A stretch of DNA of 23,220 bases, taken from the NCBI GenBank assembly GCA_031425455.1, contig JANPJJ010000167.1:1-23220 (forward strand), given 5' to 3'. Origin of the DNA: Sandaracinobacteroides sp031425455. GTDB taxonomy: Bacteria > Pseudomonadota > Alphaproteobacteria > Sphingomonadales > Sphingomonadaceae. Under the pieces are notes generated by a model that had not been told where the DNA came from, made no database searches, and worked only from the letters and a program-made list of their open reading frames with translations. Numbering within the stretch: the stretch's first letter is position 1; each line of letters starts with the position of its first letter. The position numbers were made by a program, and so were the translations under genes. Below, one piece after another: positions 6,608 to 14,223 of this stretch.

Positions 6608-7483
6608 TCAGGCGATGGCGACCACCTGCCGGCGGCGGCGTGCCATGCCGCCGACCAGGCCGAACCCGCCGATCATCATTGCCCAACTCGCCGGTTCGGG
6701 CACCGCACCGGTTGCGATCGAGCGGAGCGGGCCGGCGCCGACGATGCCGAGCGACGTGCCGGCGCCGCTGCCGAGGTCGATCGACCAGAGCAGGCTGTCG
6801 ATGTTGGCAAAGGCGGCGCCGGTGCGCCCCGAAATGTCGAAGCCGACCGCATTTTCCGTGGTGAAGCTGAAGCCAAGCGGCCCGAAGGTTCCGCCCATCA
6901 GGTTCATGTTGACATAGGTACCGGCGTTCGGATTGGTCGAGCGCAACAGGCGGTCGGTAACGGTGTCGAGCGCGTAGAGCGTGGTGGTGGTCGCGCCGGC
7001 GACGCTGTTGGTGTAGGCGGCGCCACTGAGGGCAACGGCGCCGCTACTGCTGGTGATCATGCCGTCGACCAGGGTTGCGCCGGTATCGACGTTGATCCGC
7101 AGGTTCTGGTCGTCGCTGGAGACGAGGCGGAGCCGATCGGGCACGGGGTTGAAATCGAACCCGAATGCCTGGCCGGACGGCGCCGTGGTGAGGAAGCCCT
7201 TGGCGACCGCGCTGTAGCTCGCGCCCGACAGGTTCAGTTCGTAGACCTGGCCTGAGGCGGTCGCGGTGTAGAGCATTCCATTGGCGGGGCGCACGTCGAG
7301 CCCGATAAGGGCAGCGCCGTCGGGCAGGCCGGTGATCGTGCGCGTGGTCAGGATGGTTTCCGGATCGGCGCTGTCGAAGGTGACGATGCGGTTGTCGAAG
7401 GTGAGGCCGTAGAGCCGCTCGGCCTGGGCGCCGGTGGCGGCGGCAAGCGCCGCGGCGGCGGATAGGATGTGGATCGTCTTCAT
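6608..7483 (-). CDS. DUF4394 protein with PEP-CTERM anchor
   Basis: 291 residues from ATG 7483, with GGAGGG 8 nt upstream. A signal peptide (1-21, ending TGAQA) precedes a DUF4394-type beta-repeat domain with the recognisable phrases LYGLTFDNRIVTFD, GLDVRPANGMLYT, FGFDFNPVPDRLRLVS, NLRINVDTGA and GAAYTNSVAGA. The C-terminus is a textbook PEP-CTERM sorting signal: VPEPASWAMMIGGFGLVGG, then an arginine cluster (ARRRRQ). Proteins with this tail are exported and processed at the membrane by an exosortase, often in exopolysaccharide producers (family knowledge). No exosortase is in the window. Function is unknown; a surface or secreted propeller-like protein is likely. It is the last gene on this strand after the amidohydrolase, with a 107-bp gap. 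Confidence 0.88.
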   Translation of the reverse strand: MKTIHILSAAAALAAATGAQAERLYGLTFDNRIVTFDSADPETILTTRTITGLPDGAALIGLDVRPANGMLYTATASGQVYELNLSGASYSAVAKGFLTTAPSGQAFGFDFNPVPDRLRLVSSDDQNLRINVDTGATLVDGMITSSSGAVALSGAAYTNSVAGATTTTLYALDTVTDRLLRSTNPNAGTYVNMNLMGGTFGPLGFSFTTENAVGFDISGRTGAAFANIDSLLWSIDLGSGAGTSLGIVGAGPLRSIATGAVPEPASWAMMIGGFGLVGGMARRRRQVVAIA

Positions 7484-7507
7484 GTGGGGTGCCCTCCATT
7501 GAACAGG

Positions 7508-7527
7508 GCGGGCACGCACGCGCCCGC
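7508..7527 (-). other. 5'-leader hairpin before the PEP-CTERM gene
   Basis: A GCGGGC/GCCCGC 6-bp inverted repeat with an 8-nt loop lies just upstream of the Shine-Dalgarno of the PEP-CTERM gene. It could affect leader stability or serve as the end of the amidohydrolase transcript; this is not testable by eye. Confidence 0.25.
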
Positions 7528-7590
7528 TCGTTTCTGTACGGGCGAACGCCGCCGACGGTTTCGAGTGCGTGATATTTTTCGAGGGGTCGG

Positions 7591-9315
7591 TCAGCCGGCG
7601 CGGATCAGCACGCCTGGCAGCTCTCCGGTCGCTTTGCCGTCTTCGAAGGTGGTGACACCCCGGCATAGCGTCAGGTCGATGCCGCGCGGGCGCTGGATCA
7701 GGCGCCGGCCGCCCGCGGGAAGATCCTGCACCATCTCGGGCGGGGGTACGGCGAGCCGGTCCAGATCGATGATGTTGAGGTCGGCGCGGAGCCCCGGGGC
7801 CACCCGGCCGCGATCGTGCCAGCCGACATGCGCTGCGTTCCGCAGGGTGAGGCCGTGCACGAGCTGTTCGAGCGGCACGCGGCTGCCGGCCTTGTTGCCG
7901 CGGGCCCAGATCGCCAGCGTGCTGGTGGGGAAGCTGGCATCGCAGATGGTGCCGCAGTGCGCGCCGCCGTCCGACAGGCCGTAGAGCGTATTGGGGGCCG
8001 TCATCATCGAGTGGACATCGCCGAGGTCGCCGCGGGCATAGTTGATGAGCGGCATGTAGACGAGGCGACGACCGGCATCTTCGGCAAGCAGGTCGAGCAT
8101 ATAGTCAGCCGCCGTACGACCGGCCTGCGCGGCTTCGGCCGCGACCGAACGGTCGGCGGAAGGTTCGTAATCCACCGGATCCGAGACCCGGAACATGCGG
8201 TCGAAGCCGTGGGCGATCTGGTTGCCGAAGCCTTCCGGATGGGTGGCGGCATGCTGGGCCAGGAGCGTGGCGCGAATCTCGGGCCTGGCGATTTCGGACA
8301 GCCGGCCGGCCAGCGGCAGCGCGCCGATACGGCGCCATTCGGGGCAGAACAGGAACGGGTTCAACGTCGCCTCCAGCCCCTGGATCACGCCGATCGGCCG
8401 GGTGGCGACCTGCGCCTTCACGTCCAGCCCCTGCCCCACCATCCCGGCCACCCGGGTGAAGATGTGGCGGAACCGGTCCGGCGCCTCGTCGGTCTGCTGC
8501 ACGGTGAAGCTGAGCGGCCGGCCGGCAGCGCGCGCGAGATCGGCGATCAGGTCGAGTTCGCGGTCGGCAAAGGCGTCGTCGGCGGTGAGATAGGCGTCCG
8601 AGATCAGCTGGATCACGCCCTTCCCCGTTCGCTGCAGCGCCTGGGCGATCCCCAGCAGCTCGGCCCGGCCGGCGTCCAGCGTACCGATATTCTCGCCCGA
8701 GCGCGAACGGTGGACGAAGGTGCGCGACGTGGTGAAGCCCAGCGCGCCGGCGTGCAGCGCCTCTTCCGTCAGCCGCGCCATTTCGGCAATTTCAGCGGCA
8801 TCGGGGTGCTGCTGGTGGTCTGCACCGCGCTCCCCCATCACATAGGTACGGAGCGCGGCGTGCGGCAGGTGGGCGGCGATATCGAGCGCGAAGCGGCGGC
8901 GGCCGAGCGCGTCGAGATAATCCGGGAAACTCTCCCAGTCCCAGGTCAGGCCCTCGGCCAGCGCGGTGCCGGGGATGTCCTCCACGCCCTCCAGCAGCGC
9001 AATCAGCCAGTCGTGCCGGTCCGGCCGGGCCGGCGCGAAGCCGACTCCGCAATTGCCCATCGCGAGCGAGGTGACCCCGTTGAGGCTGGTGGGGGCAAGG
9101 AACGGGTCCCAGCTGGCCTGGCCGTCATAGTGGGTGTGGATGTCGATGAAGCCGGGGGTGACCAGGCGGCCGCCAGCGTCAATGCTGCGGGTGGCAGCGC
9201 CGGACAGGCGGCCGACCTCGGCGATGCGGCCGCCCTTCACGCCGATGTCGGCGCGGATCGGCGGCGTGCCGGTGCCGTCGACCAGGGTGGCGTCTTGGAT
9301 CAGGATGTCGAACAT
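7591..9315 (-). CDS. Amidohydrolase, N-acyl-D-amino-acid deacylase-like
   Basis: 574 residues, close to the usual size of the D-aminoacylase branch of the amidohydrolase superfamily. The metal-binding HxH is His60/His62 in TPGFIDIHTHYDGQ. The NCGVGFAP segment with Cys89 matches the metal-bridging cysteine of D-aminoacylases, and the late catalytic Asp is probably Asp449 in LSDGGAHCG. The C-terminal RGDLGDVHSMM and GRVAPGLRADLNIIDLD are typical of the small beta-domain return. Expected activity is hydrolysis of N-acyl-D-amino acids or a related cyclic amide; the substrate is not certain. The start is well supported by GGAGGA 7 nt before ATG. It is divergent from the DsbA-like gene. Confidence 0.88.
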   Translation of the reverse strand: MFDILIQDATLVDGTGTPPIRADIGVKGGRIAEVGRLSGAATRSIDAGGRLVTPGFIDIHTHYDGQASWDPFLAPTSLNGVTSLAMGNCGVGFAPARPDRHDWLIALLEGVEDIPGTALAEGLTWDWESFPDYLDALGRRRFALDIAAHLPHAALRTYVMGERGADHQQHPDAAEIAEMARLTEEALHAGALGFTTSRTFVHRSRSGENIGTLDAGRAELLGIAQALQRTGKGVIQLISDAYLTADDAFADRELDLIADLARAAGRPLSFTVQQTDEAPDRFRHIFTRVAGMVGQGLDVKAQVATRPIGVIQGLEATLNPFLFCPEWRRIGALPLAGRLSEIARPEIRATLLAQHAATHPEGFGNQIAHGFDRMFRVSDPVDYEPSADRSVAAEAAQAGRTAADYMLDLLAEDAGRRLVYMPLINYARGDLGDVHSMMTAPNTLYGLSDGGAHCGTICDASFPTSTLAIWARGNKAGSRVPLEQLVHGLTLRNAAHVGWHDRGRVAPGLRADLNIIDLDRLAVPPPEMVQDLPAGGRRLIQRPRGIDLTLCRGVTTFEDGKATGELPGVLIRAG

Positions 9316-9364
9316 GGCACTTCCTCCGGCCCTGATGGTCGCGCATAGGGCGCCGGAGTCAACC

Positions 9365-9396
9365 GGTGAAAGGATGGGGCGGCGAAAGGATGGGGA
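9365..9396 (+). repeat. Direct duplication of 16 bp at the DsbA-like gene start
   Basis: GGTGAAAGGATGGGGC (9365-9380) is followed at once by GGCGAAAGGATGGGGA (9381-9396). The copies differ at two positions. Each carries an AAAGGA ribosome-binding-like core, so the duplication creates alternative starts GTG 9366, ATG 9390 and ATG 9396. Confidence 0.8.
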
Positions 9397-10034
9397 TGGC
9401 GGTGAGCCGGCGTGAGCTGCTGGTGCTGGGGGGCCTGCTGGGCGCCGGCGGGGCGGGCATGGTGGCGATCCGCGCGCTGCGGCCGGTGGGGGTGGAGGTT
9501 GGCCGCACCCCGGTGACGAGCGCTGTGCTGGCCGAGCCCGCCCCGACGGGTGGAAATCCCGACGGCGACGTAACGCTTGCGGTTTTCACCGACTATAACT
9601 GCCCGGCCTGCCGCCGCGCCCACCCAGAGATGCTGGCTGCGGTGGCAGCGGACGGCGGGGTGCGGCTGCTCTATCTGGATTGGCCGATCTTCGGGCCGGA
9701 CTCGGAGGATTCGGCGCGAGCGGCGATCGCGTCGGATGCGCAGGGCCTGTATCCGCAGGTGCATAGCCGACTGATGCAGGGCGGGCGCTCCGATGCGGGC
9801 GCGGCGGAAGCGGCGGTGGAGGCGGCGGGCGGCACCGTGGCGAAGCTGCACGAGACACTGACGCGGGACCGCACCCGCATCGATGGACGGCTGACGCGCC
9901 ACGCGTTCCTGGCCTTTTCGCTGGGGTTGCAGGGCACGCCAGGGCATCTGGTGGGAACCGTGCTGGTACAAGGCGCAGTCAGCGAACGCGATTTCGGGCG
10001 GGCGATCCGGCGGGCGCGGGCATTGGGGGAGTAG
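9396..10034 (+). CDS. DsbA-family thiol:disulfide protein with Tat-like leader
   Basis: 212 residues from ATG 9396, chosen because AAAGGA lies 5 nt upstream and the N-terminus then begins MAVSRRELLVLGG, a plausible twin-arginine leader (Arg5-Arg6, hydrophobic stretch to about residue 27). GTG 9366 and ATG 9390 are alternatives. The thioredoxin-fold active site is CPAC (Cys69, Cys72) in FTDYNCPACRRAHPEM. The cis-proline loop is seen in LQGTPGHLVG near the end. The helical insert between them fits DsbA. The protein probably oxidises or isomerises disulfides in the periplasm. No DsbB is nearby. Since Tat usually exports folded proteins, the RR pair may also be part of an ordinary Sec leader. Confidence 0.82.
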   Translation: MAVSRRELLVLGGLLGAGGAGMVAIRALRPVGVEVGRTPVTSAVLAEPAPTGGNPDGDVTLAVFTDYNCPACRRAHPEMLAAVAADGGVRLLYLDWPIFGPDSEDSARAAIASDAQGLYPQVHSRLMQGGRSDAGAAEAAVEAAGGTVAKLHETLTRDRTRIDGRLTRHAFLAFSLGLQGTPGHLVGTVLVQGAVSERDFGRAIRRARALGE

Positions 10035-10061
10035 TACCCGGCGGTGTGGCGGCGAGAAGGT

Positions 10062-10093
10062 GGGAGATGCCAACCTTCGCTGGCATGACAGGG
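10062..10093. repeat. REP-like palindromic intergenic element
   Basis: ATGCCA (10067-10072) and TGGCAT (10081-10086) flank an 8-nt loop. The reverse strand reads TGTCATGCCAGCGAAGG, the layout of short dispersed palindromes (TGTCATCCCAGCGAAAG...) I know from sphingomonad intergenic regions. Only one copy occurs in this window, so repetition is inferred. Confidence 0.45.
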
Positions 10094-10113
10094 TAGTTTG
10101 AGGTCAGAGACCC

Positions 10114-10128
10114 CGGGCCGAAGGCCCG
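10114..10128 (+). terminator. Possible terminator hairpin after the DsbA-like gene
   Basis: CGGGCC-GAA-GGCCCG is a perfect 6-bp stem 79 nt after the dsbA-like stop. No T-run follows. It would fold on either strand. Confidence 0.3.
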
Positions 10129-10163
10129 CAAGGCCGACCGGCCGCCCGCGTCAATGCGCGGAA

Positions 10164-10178
10164 CGGCGCGAAGCGCCG
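10164..10178 (-). terminator. Likely 3' hairpin of the tRNA-Arg transcript
   Basis: On the minus strand CGGCGC-TTC-GCGCCG starts 11 nt after the encoded CCA and is followed by GTTCC. A short GC stem with a TTC loop at this place probably ends or processes the tRNA transcript. Confidence 0.4.
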
Positions 10179-10189
10179 CCAATCAGAAC

Positions 10190-10266
10190 TGGCGCACCCG
10201 ACACGATTCGAACGTGTGGCCTTTGCCTTCGGAGGGCAACGCTCTATCCAGCTGAGCTACGGGTGC
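10190..10266 (-). tRNA. tRNA-Arg (anticodon CCG)
   Basis: The full cloverleaf can be read on the minus strand: acceptor GCACCCG/CGGGTGC, D arm GCTCAGCTGGATAGAGC, anticodon stem TTGCC/GGCAA around loop CTCCGAA, and T arm ACACG-TTCGAAT-CGTGT. The anticodon CCG reads the arginine codon CGG. The discriminator is G (10193), and a CCA end is encoded (10192-10190). The 77-nt length includes CCA. Confidence 0.97.
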
Positions 10267-10324
10267 TGCGGGGGCGGCTAGTGCGGGCTGGTCAGCTGAA
10301 AGTCAAGGTTCAGGGCCGCCGGAG

Positions 10325-10834
10325 TCAGGGTCCGGCTGCGATCTCCAGCGTCATGCTGGGCGCCAGCCTGGGGAGAAGCGCCTCCATGGCCGGGCGGCGA
10401 ATGGCAACGCAGCCTTCGGTCGGCCTGAAATCCGGTTGCGCCAGGTGCCAGAAGATCGCGCTGCCGGCGCCCGGCACGACGGGCGCGAGGTTATGGGCGA
10501 GCACGATGATCACGTCATAGGCGTGATCGTCTCGCCACAGCCGCTCGGCCGAGAAGGGGTGGGGGTGAACGACCGGCCGGTTGTAGGCCGGGTCGCGCAC
10601 ATCGTCGCTCCAGCCGTCATCGGGCCGCAGCCACCGCCACGGCAACTTCGTTTCGGTTGCCGGCACGCGGTCCGGCCGCAGCAGGGCGCAGCGCAGCGGC
10701 CAGCTGCCGATCGGGGTGGCCGCGTCGCCTTCGCGCTTGGCGGCGGCCGCCACGGCGCCACCCTTGCCGATGGCGCAGGGGATTCTGGCGCCGAATGCAC
10801 TCAGCATGCTGGTGGACAGGTCGAGCCGAAGCAT
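10325..10834 (-). CDS. L,D-transpeptidase (YkuD-like) family protein
   Basis: 169 residues. The core reads as the short YkuD-type catalytic domain: RIPCAIGKGG and KREGDAATPIGSWPL in the first half, DVIIVLAHN in the middle. The active-site block SAIFWHLAQPDFRPTEGCVAI contains the conserved His130, Gly141 and nucleophile Cys142, with Arg146 after it. Such enzymes form 3-3 cross-links or attach proteins to peptidoglycan. No signal peptide or membrane segment is visible in this frame, common among short alphaproteobacterial members but leaving localisation open. The start is uncertain: ATG 10834 lacks a clear Shine-Dalgarno and ATG 10807 is an in-frame alternative. It lies upstream of the tRNA and is divergent from the patatin-like gene. 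Confidence 0.82.
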   Translation of the reverse strand: MLRLDLSTSMLSAFGARIPCAIGKGGAVAAAAKREGDAATPIGSWPLRCALLRPDRVPATETKLPWRWLRPDDGWSDDVRDPAYNRPVVHPHPFSAERLWRDDHAYDVIIVLAHNLAPVVPGAGSAIFWHLAQPDFRPTEGCVAIRRPAMEALLPRLAPSMTLEIAAGP

Positions 10835-10895
10835 TAAGATTCATACCGGACAGGGCATGGGGCAAGTCAAGCCCGAGCCGCATGAGGAGCCCCGG

Positions 10896-13100
10896 ATGGC
10901 GGATGCAGACGAACCTGCGATGGGAGGCGCCGCGGCGGCAAGGGCCGTCAGTGCGTTTCGCGAGCTGGACGATCCGGCCTATGACGGACCGCGGCCGACC
11001 AGCCCGCCGCGCCGGGCGGTGCCTGCGCCGACCGTCTATCGCGTGGCGGACGCGCCCGCGCTGCCGCGCGAGCCCGGCTATACGGCGCCCGAGAACGGCG
11101 AAGTGCATCTGCCCACGTTCGAAATCGGCATCGTGCTGGCCGGCGCGGTGTCGGCCGGCGCCTATACGGCGGGCGTGCTGGACTTCCTGATCGAGGCGCT
11201 GGACCGGTGGGAGGCCGCCAAGCTCGGCAACATCGCCCGCTTCGGCAGCAATTTCGCAGCCTGGACCGTGCCGCCGCATGCCGTTCGCCTGACGGCTGTA
11301 GCCGGCGCCTCGGCAGGCAGTGTCTGCGCTGCGATCCTGGCGGCTTCGGCCGGAGGGCGCTTCACGCCGGGCGCGGGCCTTTCGATCGCATTCGATCCTG
11401 CGGGCAAAGCCACGCGCGACGCGCTGGTAAACCCGCTGTACGACGTGTGGGTACGCCGGCTGGACATTTCGGGCCTGCTGGCGAGCGCCGATATCGGCAC
11501 CCCGGGTGTGCTGCTGGGGGATGTTCAATCGCTGTTCAACACGACCCCGCTGGATGAAGCGGCGCGGAGCATCGTCTCGCTGGCATTGCCATCGGCACCG
11601 CCACGGCCCTGGCTGGAGCAGGGGCTGGAGTTCGGCTTCACGCTGGGGAACCTGACCGGGGTGCCCTATCGCTACCGACTGGTGGGGCTGGACGGCGCGG
11701 ATTTCGCGACCACTCGGCACGCCGACATGTTCACCTTCCGGCTTGCCGGGGCCGCGGAACCTGCCGAGCTGCTTCCGGAAAACTGCGCGCCGGGCAATCC
11801 CTATTGCCTGACGCACAACGGCAAGGTCCGGCTGGACTGGGCCGACGTCGCCAATGCGGCGCTCGCCAGTGCGGCCTTTCCCGTAGCGCTGAAGCCGCGC
11901 CACATCAGCCGGGATGTGGCCGGATACAACCGGGCGGTGCAGCTGAGCGCGCGGTATCTGAACCGGGACGGTCCGGTGTTCGAGGCGGACGAGGCACCGG
12001 GCGCCGCCGGAACGCCGGCGCAAAGCTGGAGGCAGGGCGCCAATGTCGTCGCCGGCACCGTCAACACGACGCTGGGGCGGGCGATCCTGCCCTTCACCGC
12101 CGTGGACGGCGGCACGATGAACAACCAGCCGTTCGAATATGTGCGGCGCGCGCTGGCCGGCCCGATGGGCGCCAATCCGCGCCAGGGCCATCTGGCCACC
12201 CGCGCCGTGGTACTGATCGATCCGTTCCCGGCCCAGCTCGAGGCGGACGCCAGCGTCGACAGCGACCGGCCGGCCACGGATGGCGAAAGCAGCCGGATGC
12301 AGCCGATGAGCGTGCTCGACGTGCTGCCCCGGTTGTTGAAGGCCTATATCAACCAGTCCCGTTACGATGCGAACGATCTGTCGCTGGCGGCCGATCCCGA
12401 TGTGTACAGCCGGTTCATGCTGTCGCCGGTGCGGGCCGGGGCCAACGGGCTGACCCTGACCGGCGAAAAGGCGCTGGCGTCCGGGGGGCTGGGGGCATTC
12501 GCCGGATTTCTGTCCGAGGCGTATCGGCACCATGATTTCCTGCTGGGGCGGCGCAACGCAGAATATTTCCTGCGCACCTACTTCGCCTTGCCGCAGGACA
12601 ATGAGCGGCTGTTCGACCCGAGCTATTGGGGGCGGTTCGGCACGGCGGACGCGCCCGAGGGGCCCTATTGGACGATCACCAGCGTGGGCGGGCGGCACGA
12701 GCGGCAGATCATCCCGGTGATCATCGAGGAGCATCTGCACAGCCACCACCAACCGGCGGTGGGCCTGGGCGAGGACAAGGTGCTGGCGCGCCTCTGGGCA
12801 ATCCGCGACCGGCTGCTGGTGCCACACCCCGCCTGGCCAGGGTCCTGGACGGGGTTCGAGGCGATGCTGGCGCGAATGGAGCAGCCGATAGAGGCACGAC
12901 TGCGGCAGCTGCTGTCGGTGCTGATCGCCAGCCTGCCGGAGAAGACCGGCTGGCGCTTTATCGGCGCCTTGGCCCGCCCGTTTCTCGGCACGCTGGCCAG
13001 AAGGGGACGAGACCAGGCGATGAGGACGCTGCGGGCTCAACTGAAAAGCTCGGGCCTGGATCAGCCGCAGTCGTTTCCCACCAAGCCGGACGGCCTGTAG
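10896..13100 (+). CDS. Large patatin-like phospholipase family protein
   Basis: 734 residues from ATG 10896 (GAGGAG 6 nt upstream). An open frame reaches back to 10716, and ATG 10857 is another candidate, but neither has as good a ribosome-binding site. The patatin core begins around residue 73 with FEIGIVLAGAVSAGAYTAGVLDFL (glycine-rich oxyanion region). The nucleophile elbow is GASAGS (Ser139) and the dyad aspartate is Asp404 in DGGTMNNQPFEY. The 265-residue separation is larger than in small patatins, so the core is split by an insertion. About 330 residues follow the Asp, so this belongs with the long 'patatin-related' proteins. It is probably a lipid acyl hydrolase; substrate is unknown. 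No signal peptide is obvious. Confidence 0.82.
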   Translation: MADADEPAMGGAAAARAVSAFRELDDPAYDGPRPTSPPRRAVPAPTVYRVADAPALPREPGYTAPENGEVHLPTFEIGIVLAGAVSAGAYTAGVLDFLIEALDRWEAAKLGNIARFGSNFAAWTVPPHAVRLTAVAGASAGSVCAAILAASAGGRFTPGAGLSIAFDPAGKATRDALVNPLYDVWVRRLDISGLLASADIGTPGVLLGDVQSLFNTTPLDEAARSIVSLALPSAPPRPWLEQGLEFGFTLGNLTGVPYRYRLVGLDGADFATTRHADMFTFRLAGAAEPAELLPENCAPGNPYCLTHNGKVRLDWADVANAALASAAFPVALKPRHISRDVAGYNRAVQLSARYLNRDGPVFEADEAPGAAGTPAQSWRQGANVVAGTVNTTLGRAILPFTAVDGGTMNNQPFEYVRRALAGPMGANPRQGHLATRAVVLIDPFPAQLEADASVDSDRPATDGESSRMQPMSVLDVLPRLLKAYINQSRYDANDLSLAADPDVYSRFMLSPVRAGANGLTLTGEKALASGGLGAFAGFLSEAYRHHDFLLGRRNAEYFLRTYFALPQDNERLFDPSYWGRFGTADAPEGPYWTITSVGGRHERQIIPVIIEEHLHSHHQPAVGLGEDKVLARLWAIRDRLLVPHPAWPGSWTGFEAMLARMEQPIEARLRQLLSVLIASLPEKTGWRFIGALARPFLGTLARRGRDQAMRTLRAQLKSSGLDQPQSFPTKPDGL

Positions 13101-13119
13101 CGGCTGGATCCAGTAGCGG

Positions 13120-14223
13120 CTAAAGCTTGTGGCCCTGGCGGTCGCGCTTGGTATCGAGATAGGCCTGGTTGTGCGGATTGGCGCCGAAGCTGTGCGGCAC
13201 GCGCTCGCGCACCTCGATGCCGCCGGAGGCCAGCGCATCGGCCTTGGCCGGGTTGTTGGACAGCAGCCGCACCGCGCCGATCCCCAGCGCCGTCAGCATG
13301 GCGGCCGCCAGATCGAAATCGCGCTCGTCCTCGGCAAAGCCCAGCCTCAAGTTGGCATCGACGGTGTCGAACCCCTGATCCTGCAACGCATAGGCGCGAA
13401 GCTTGTTCAGAAGGCCGATCCCCCTCCCCTCCTGTTGCAGATAGAGCAGCACCCCGCCTTCCGCAGCGATCCGGGCGACCGCGGAGCGAAGTTGCGGGCC
13501 GCAGTCGCACTTCAGGCTGCCGAGTACATCACCGGTCAGGCAGGCGCTGTGCAGCCGCACCAGCGGGACGGTGCTGGGATCGCCGATCAGCAGCGCAAGA
13601 TGTTCGGGGCCGCCGTCGGTGGGGCGGAACGCGACGACGTCGGTCTGCTCGGCACCGTCCAGCGGCAGCCGCGCGCGGCTGACGATCGTCAGCCTGGGGG
13701 CACGGCGCCACGCCAGCAGTGCGGTCGCGTCGGCGACCAGCCGGTCGGTATCGGCGGTGGCGGTATCGGTGGTGACAGCGTCGGCTGTGGGGGCGGGAAC
13801 GGCAAACAGCGCCGGCAGCAGGCCGGCGCGCTTGGCAAGCGCCAGGCCGGCGGCGGCGGCCCGGGCGGAAGCTCCGAGATCGCGCGTCGGGAACGGCCCT
13901 TTCAGCGGCTGTGACAGGTCGCTCACCGGATCGGCGGTGGCAAGGCTTGCCACCAGGTCCAGCCAGGGCTTGCGAGCGATCGCAATCGCCGTCGCGCCGG
14001 CGGCCGGGCGCTGGTTCAGGATATTGAGCGTCTGGGCGCGTTCCGGAGTGATCAGGAGATCGGCCCGCGTGGCTCGCTCCAGCCGGCCCAGGGTCTCGAC
14101 GGTGGCAAGCTCTGCGGCCAGCACGTCGATCGACACACCGCCGTCGACGATGCGTACGATCTCCCCCCGGCGCAGATCATCGACAGCCCGAGCCAAAGCG
14201 AGGTCGGCTGCGGGGTCGCTCAA
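13120..14223 (-). CDS. ribA: GTP cyclohydrolase II with long N-terminal extension
   Basis: The C-terminal ~200 residues are a complete GTP cyclohydrolase II, which opens GTP to start riboflavin synthesis: zinc ligands Cys228, Cys239 and Cys241 (CLTGDVLGSLKCDCG, the same spacing as E. coli RibA), QQEGRGIGL, and the GFDTVDANLRLG stretch. About 170 extra N-terminal residues precede it (ARAVDDLRRGEIVRIVDGG...), resembling a degenerate RibB-like or sphingomonad-type RibA extension with unknown activity. Inside it is a Thr/Ala-rich linker (TADAVTTDTATADTD). The best start is TTG 14223, whose bases overlap the xth stop (TTTTGA); there is no ATG in the frame at the junction. A GTG about 40 nt further upstream is an alternative. 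It is convergent with the patatin-like gene, with 19 bp between the stops. Confidence 0.88.
   Translation of the reverse strand: MSDPAADLALARAVDDLRRGEIVRIVDGGVSIDVLAAELATVETLGRLERATRADLLITPERAQTLNILNQRPAAGATAIAIARKPWLDLVASLATADPVSDLSQPLKGPFPTRDLGASARAAAAGLALAKRAGLLPALFAVPAPTADAVTTDTATADTDRLVADATALLAWRRAPRLTIVSRARLPLDGAEQTDVVAFRPTDGGPEHLALLIGDPSTVPLVRLHSACLTGDVLGSLKCDCGPQLRSAVARIAAEGGVLLYLQQEGRGIGLLNKLRAYALQDQGFDTVDANLRLGFAEDERDFDLAAAMLTALGIGAVRLLSNNPAKADALASGGIEVRERVPHSFGANPHNQAYLDTKRDRQGHKL

Noticed and set aside
7816..9348. 510-residue open frame antisense to the amidohydrolase
   Set aside because: Low-complexity mirror frame without recognisable motifs; the minus-strand gene has a good ribosome-binding site and metal ligands.
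10190..10266. tRNA-Arg as an integration site for a genomic island
   Set aside because: No second copy of the tRNA 3' end, no integrase and no change in composition on either side within the window.
13097..13121. Direct repeat GTAGCGGCT (13097-13105 and 13113-13121) between the patatin-like gene and ribA
   Set aside because: Nine bases at the convergent gene ends, partly coding; too short to call an attachment site and no integrase is nearby.
10617..13238. 873-residue open frame antisense to the patatin-like gene
   Set aside because: It is an arginine/histidine/proline-rich mirror frame with no domain, caused by strong G/C third-position bias. The plus strand holds the catalytic motifs.
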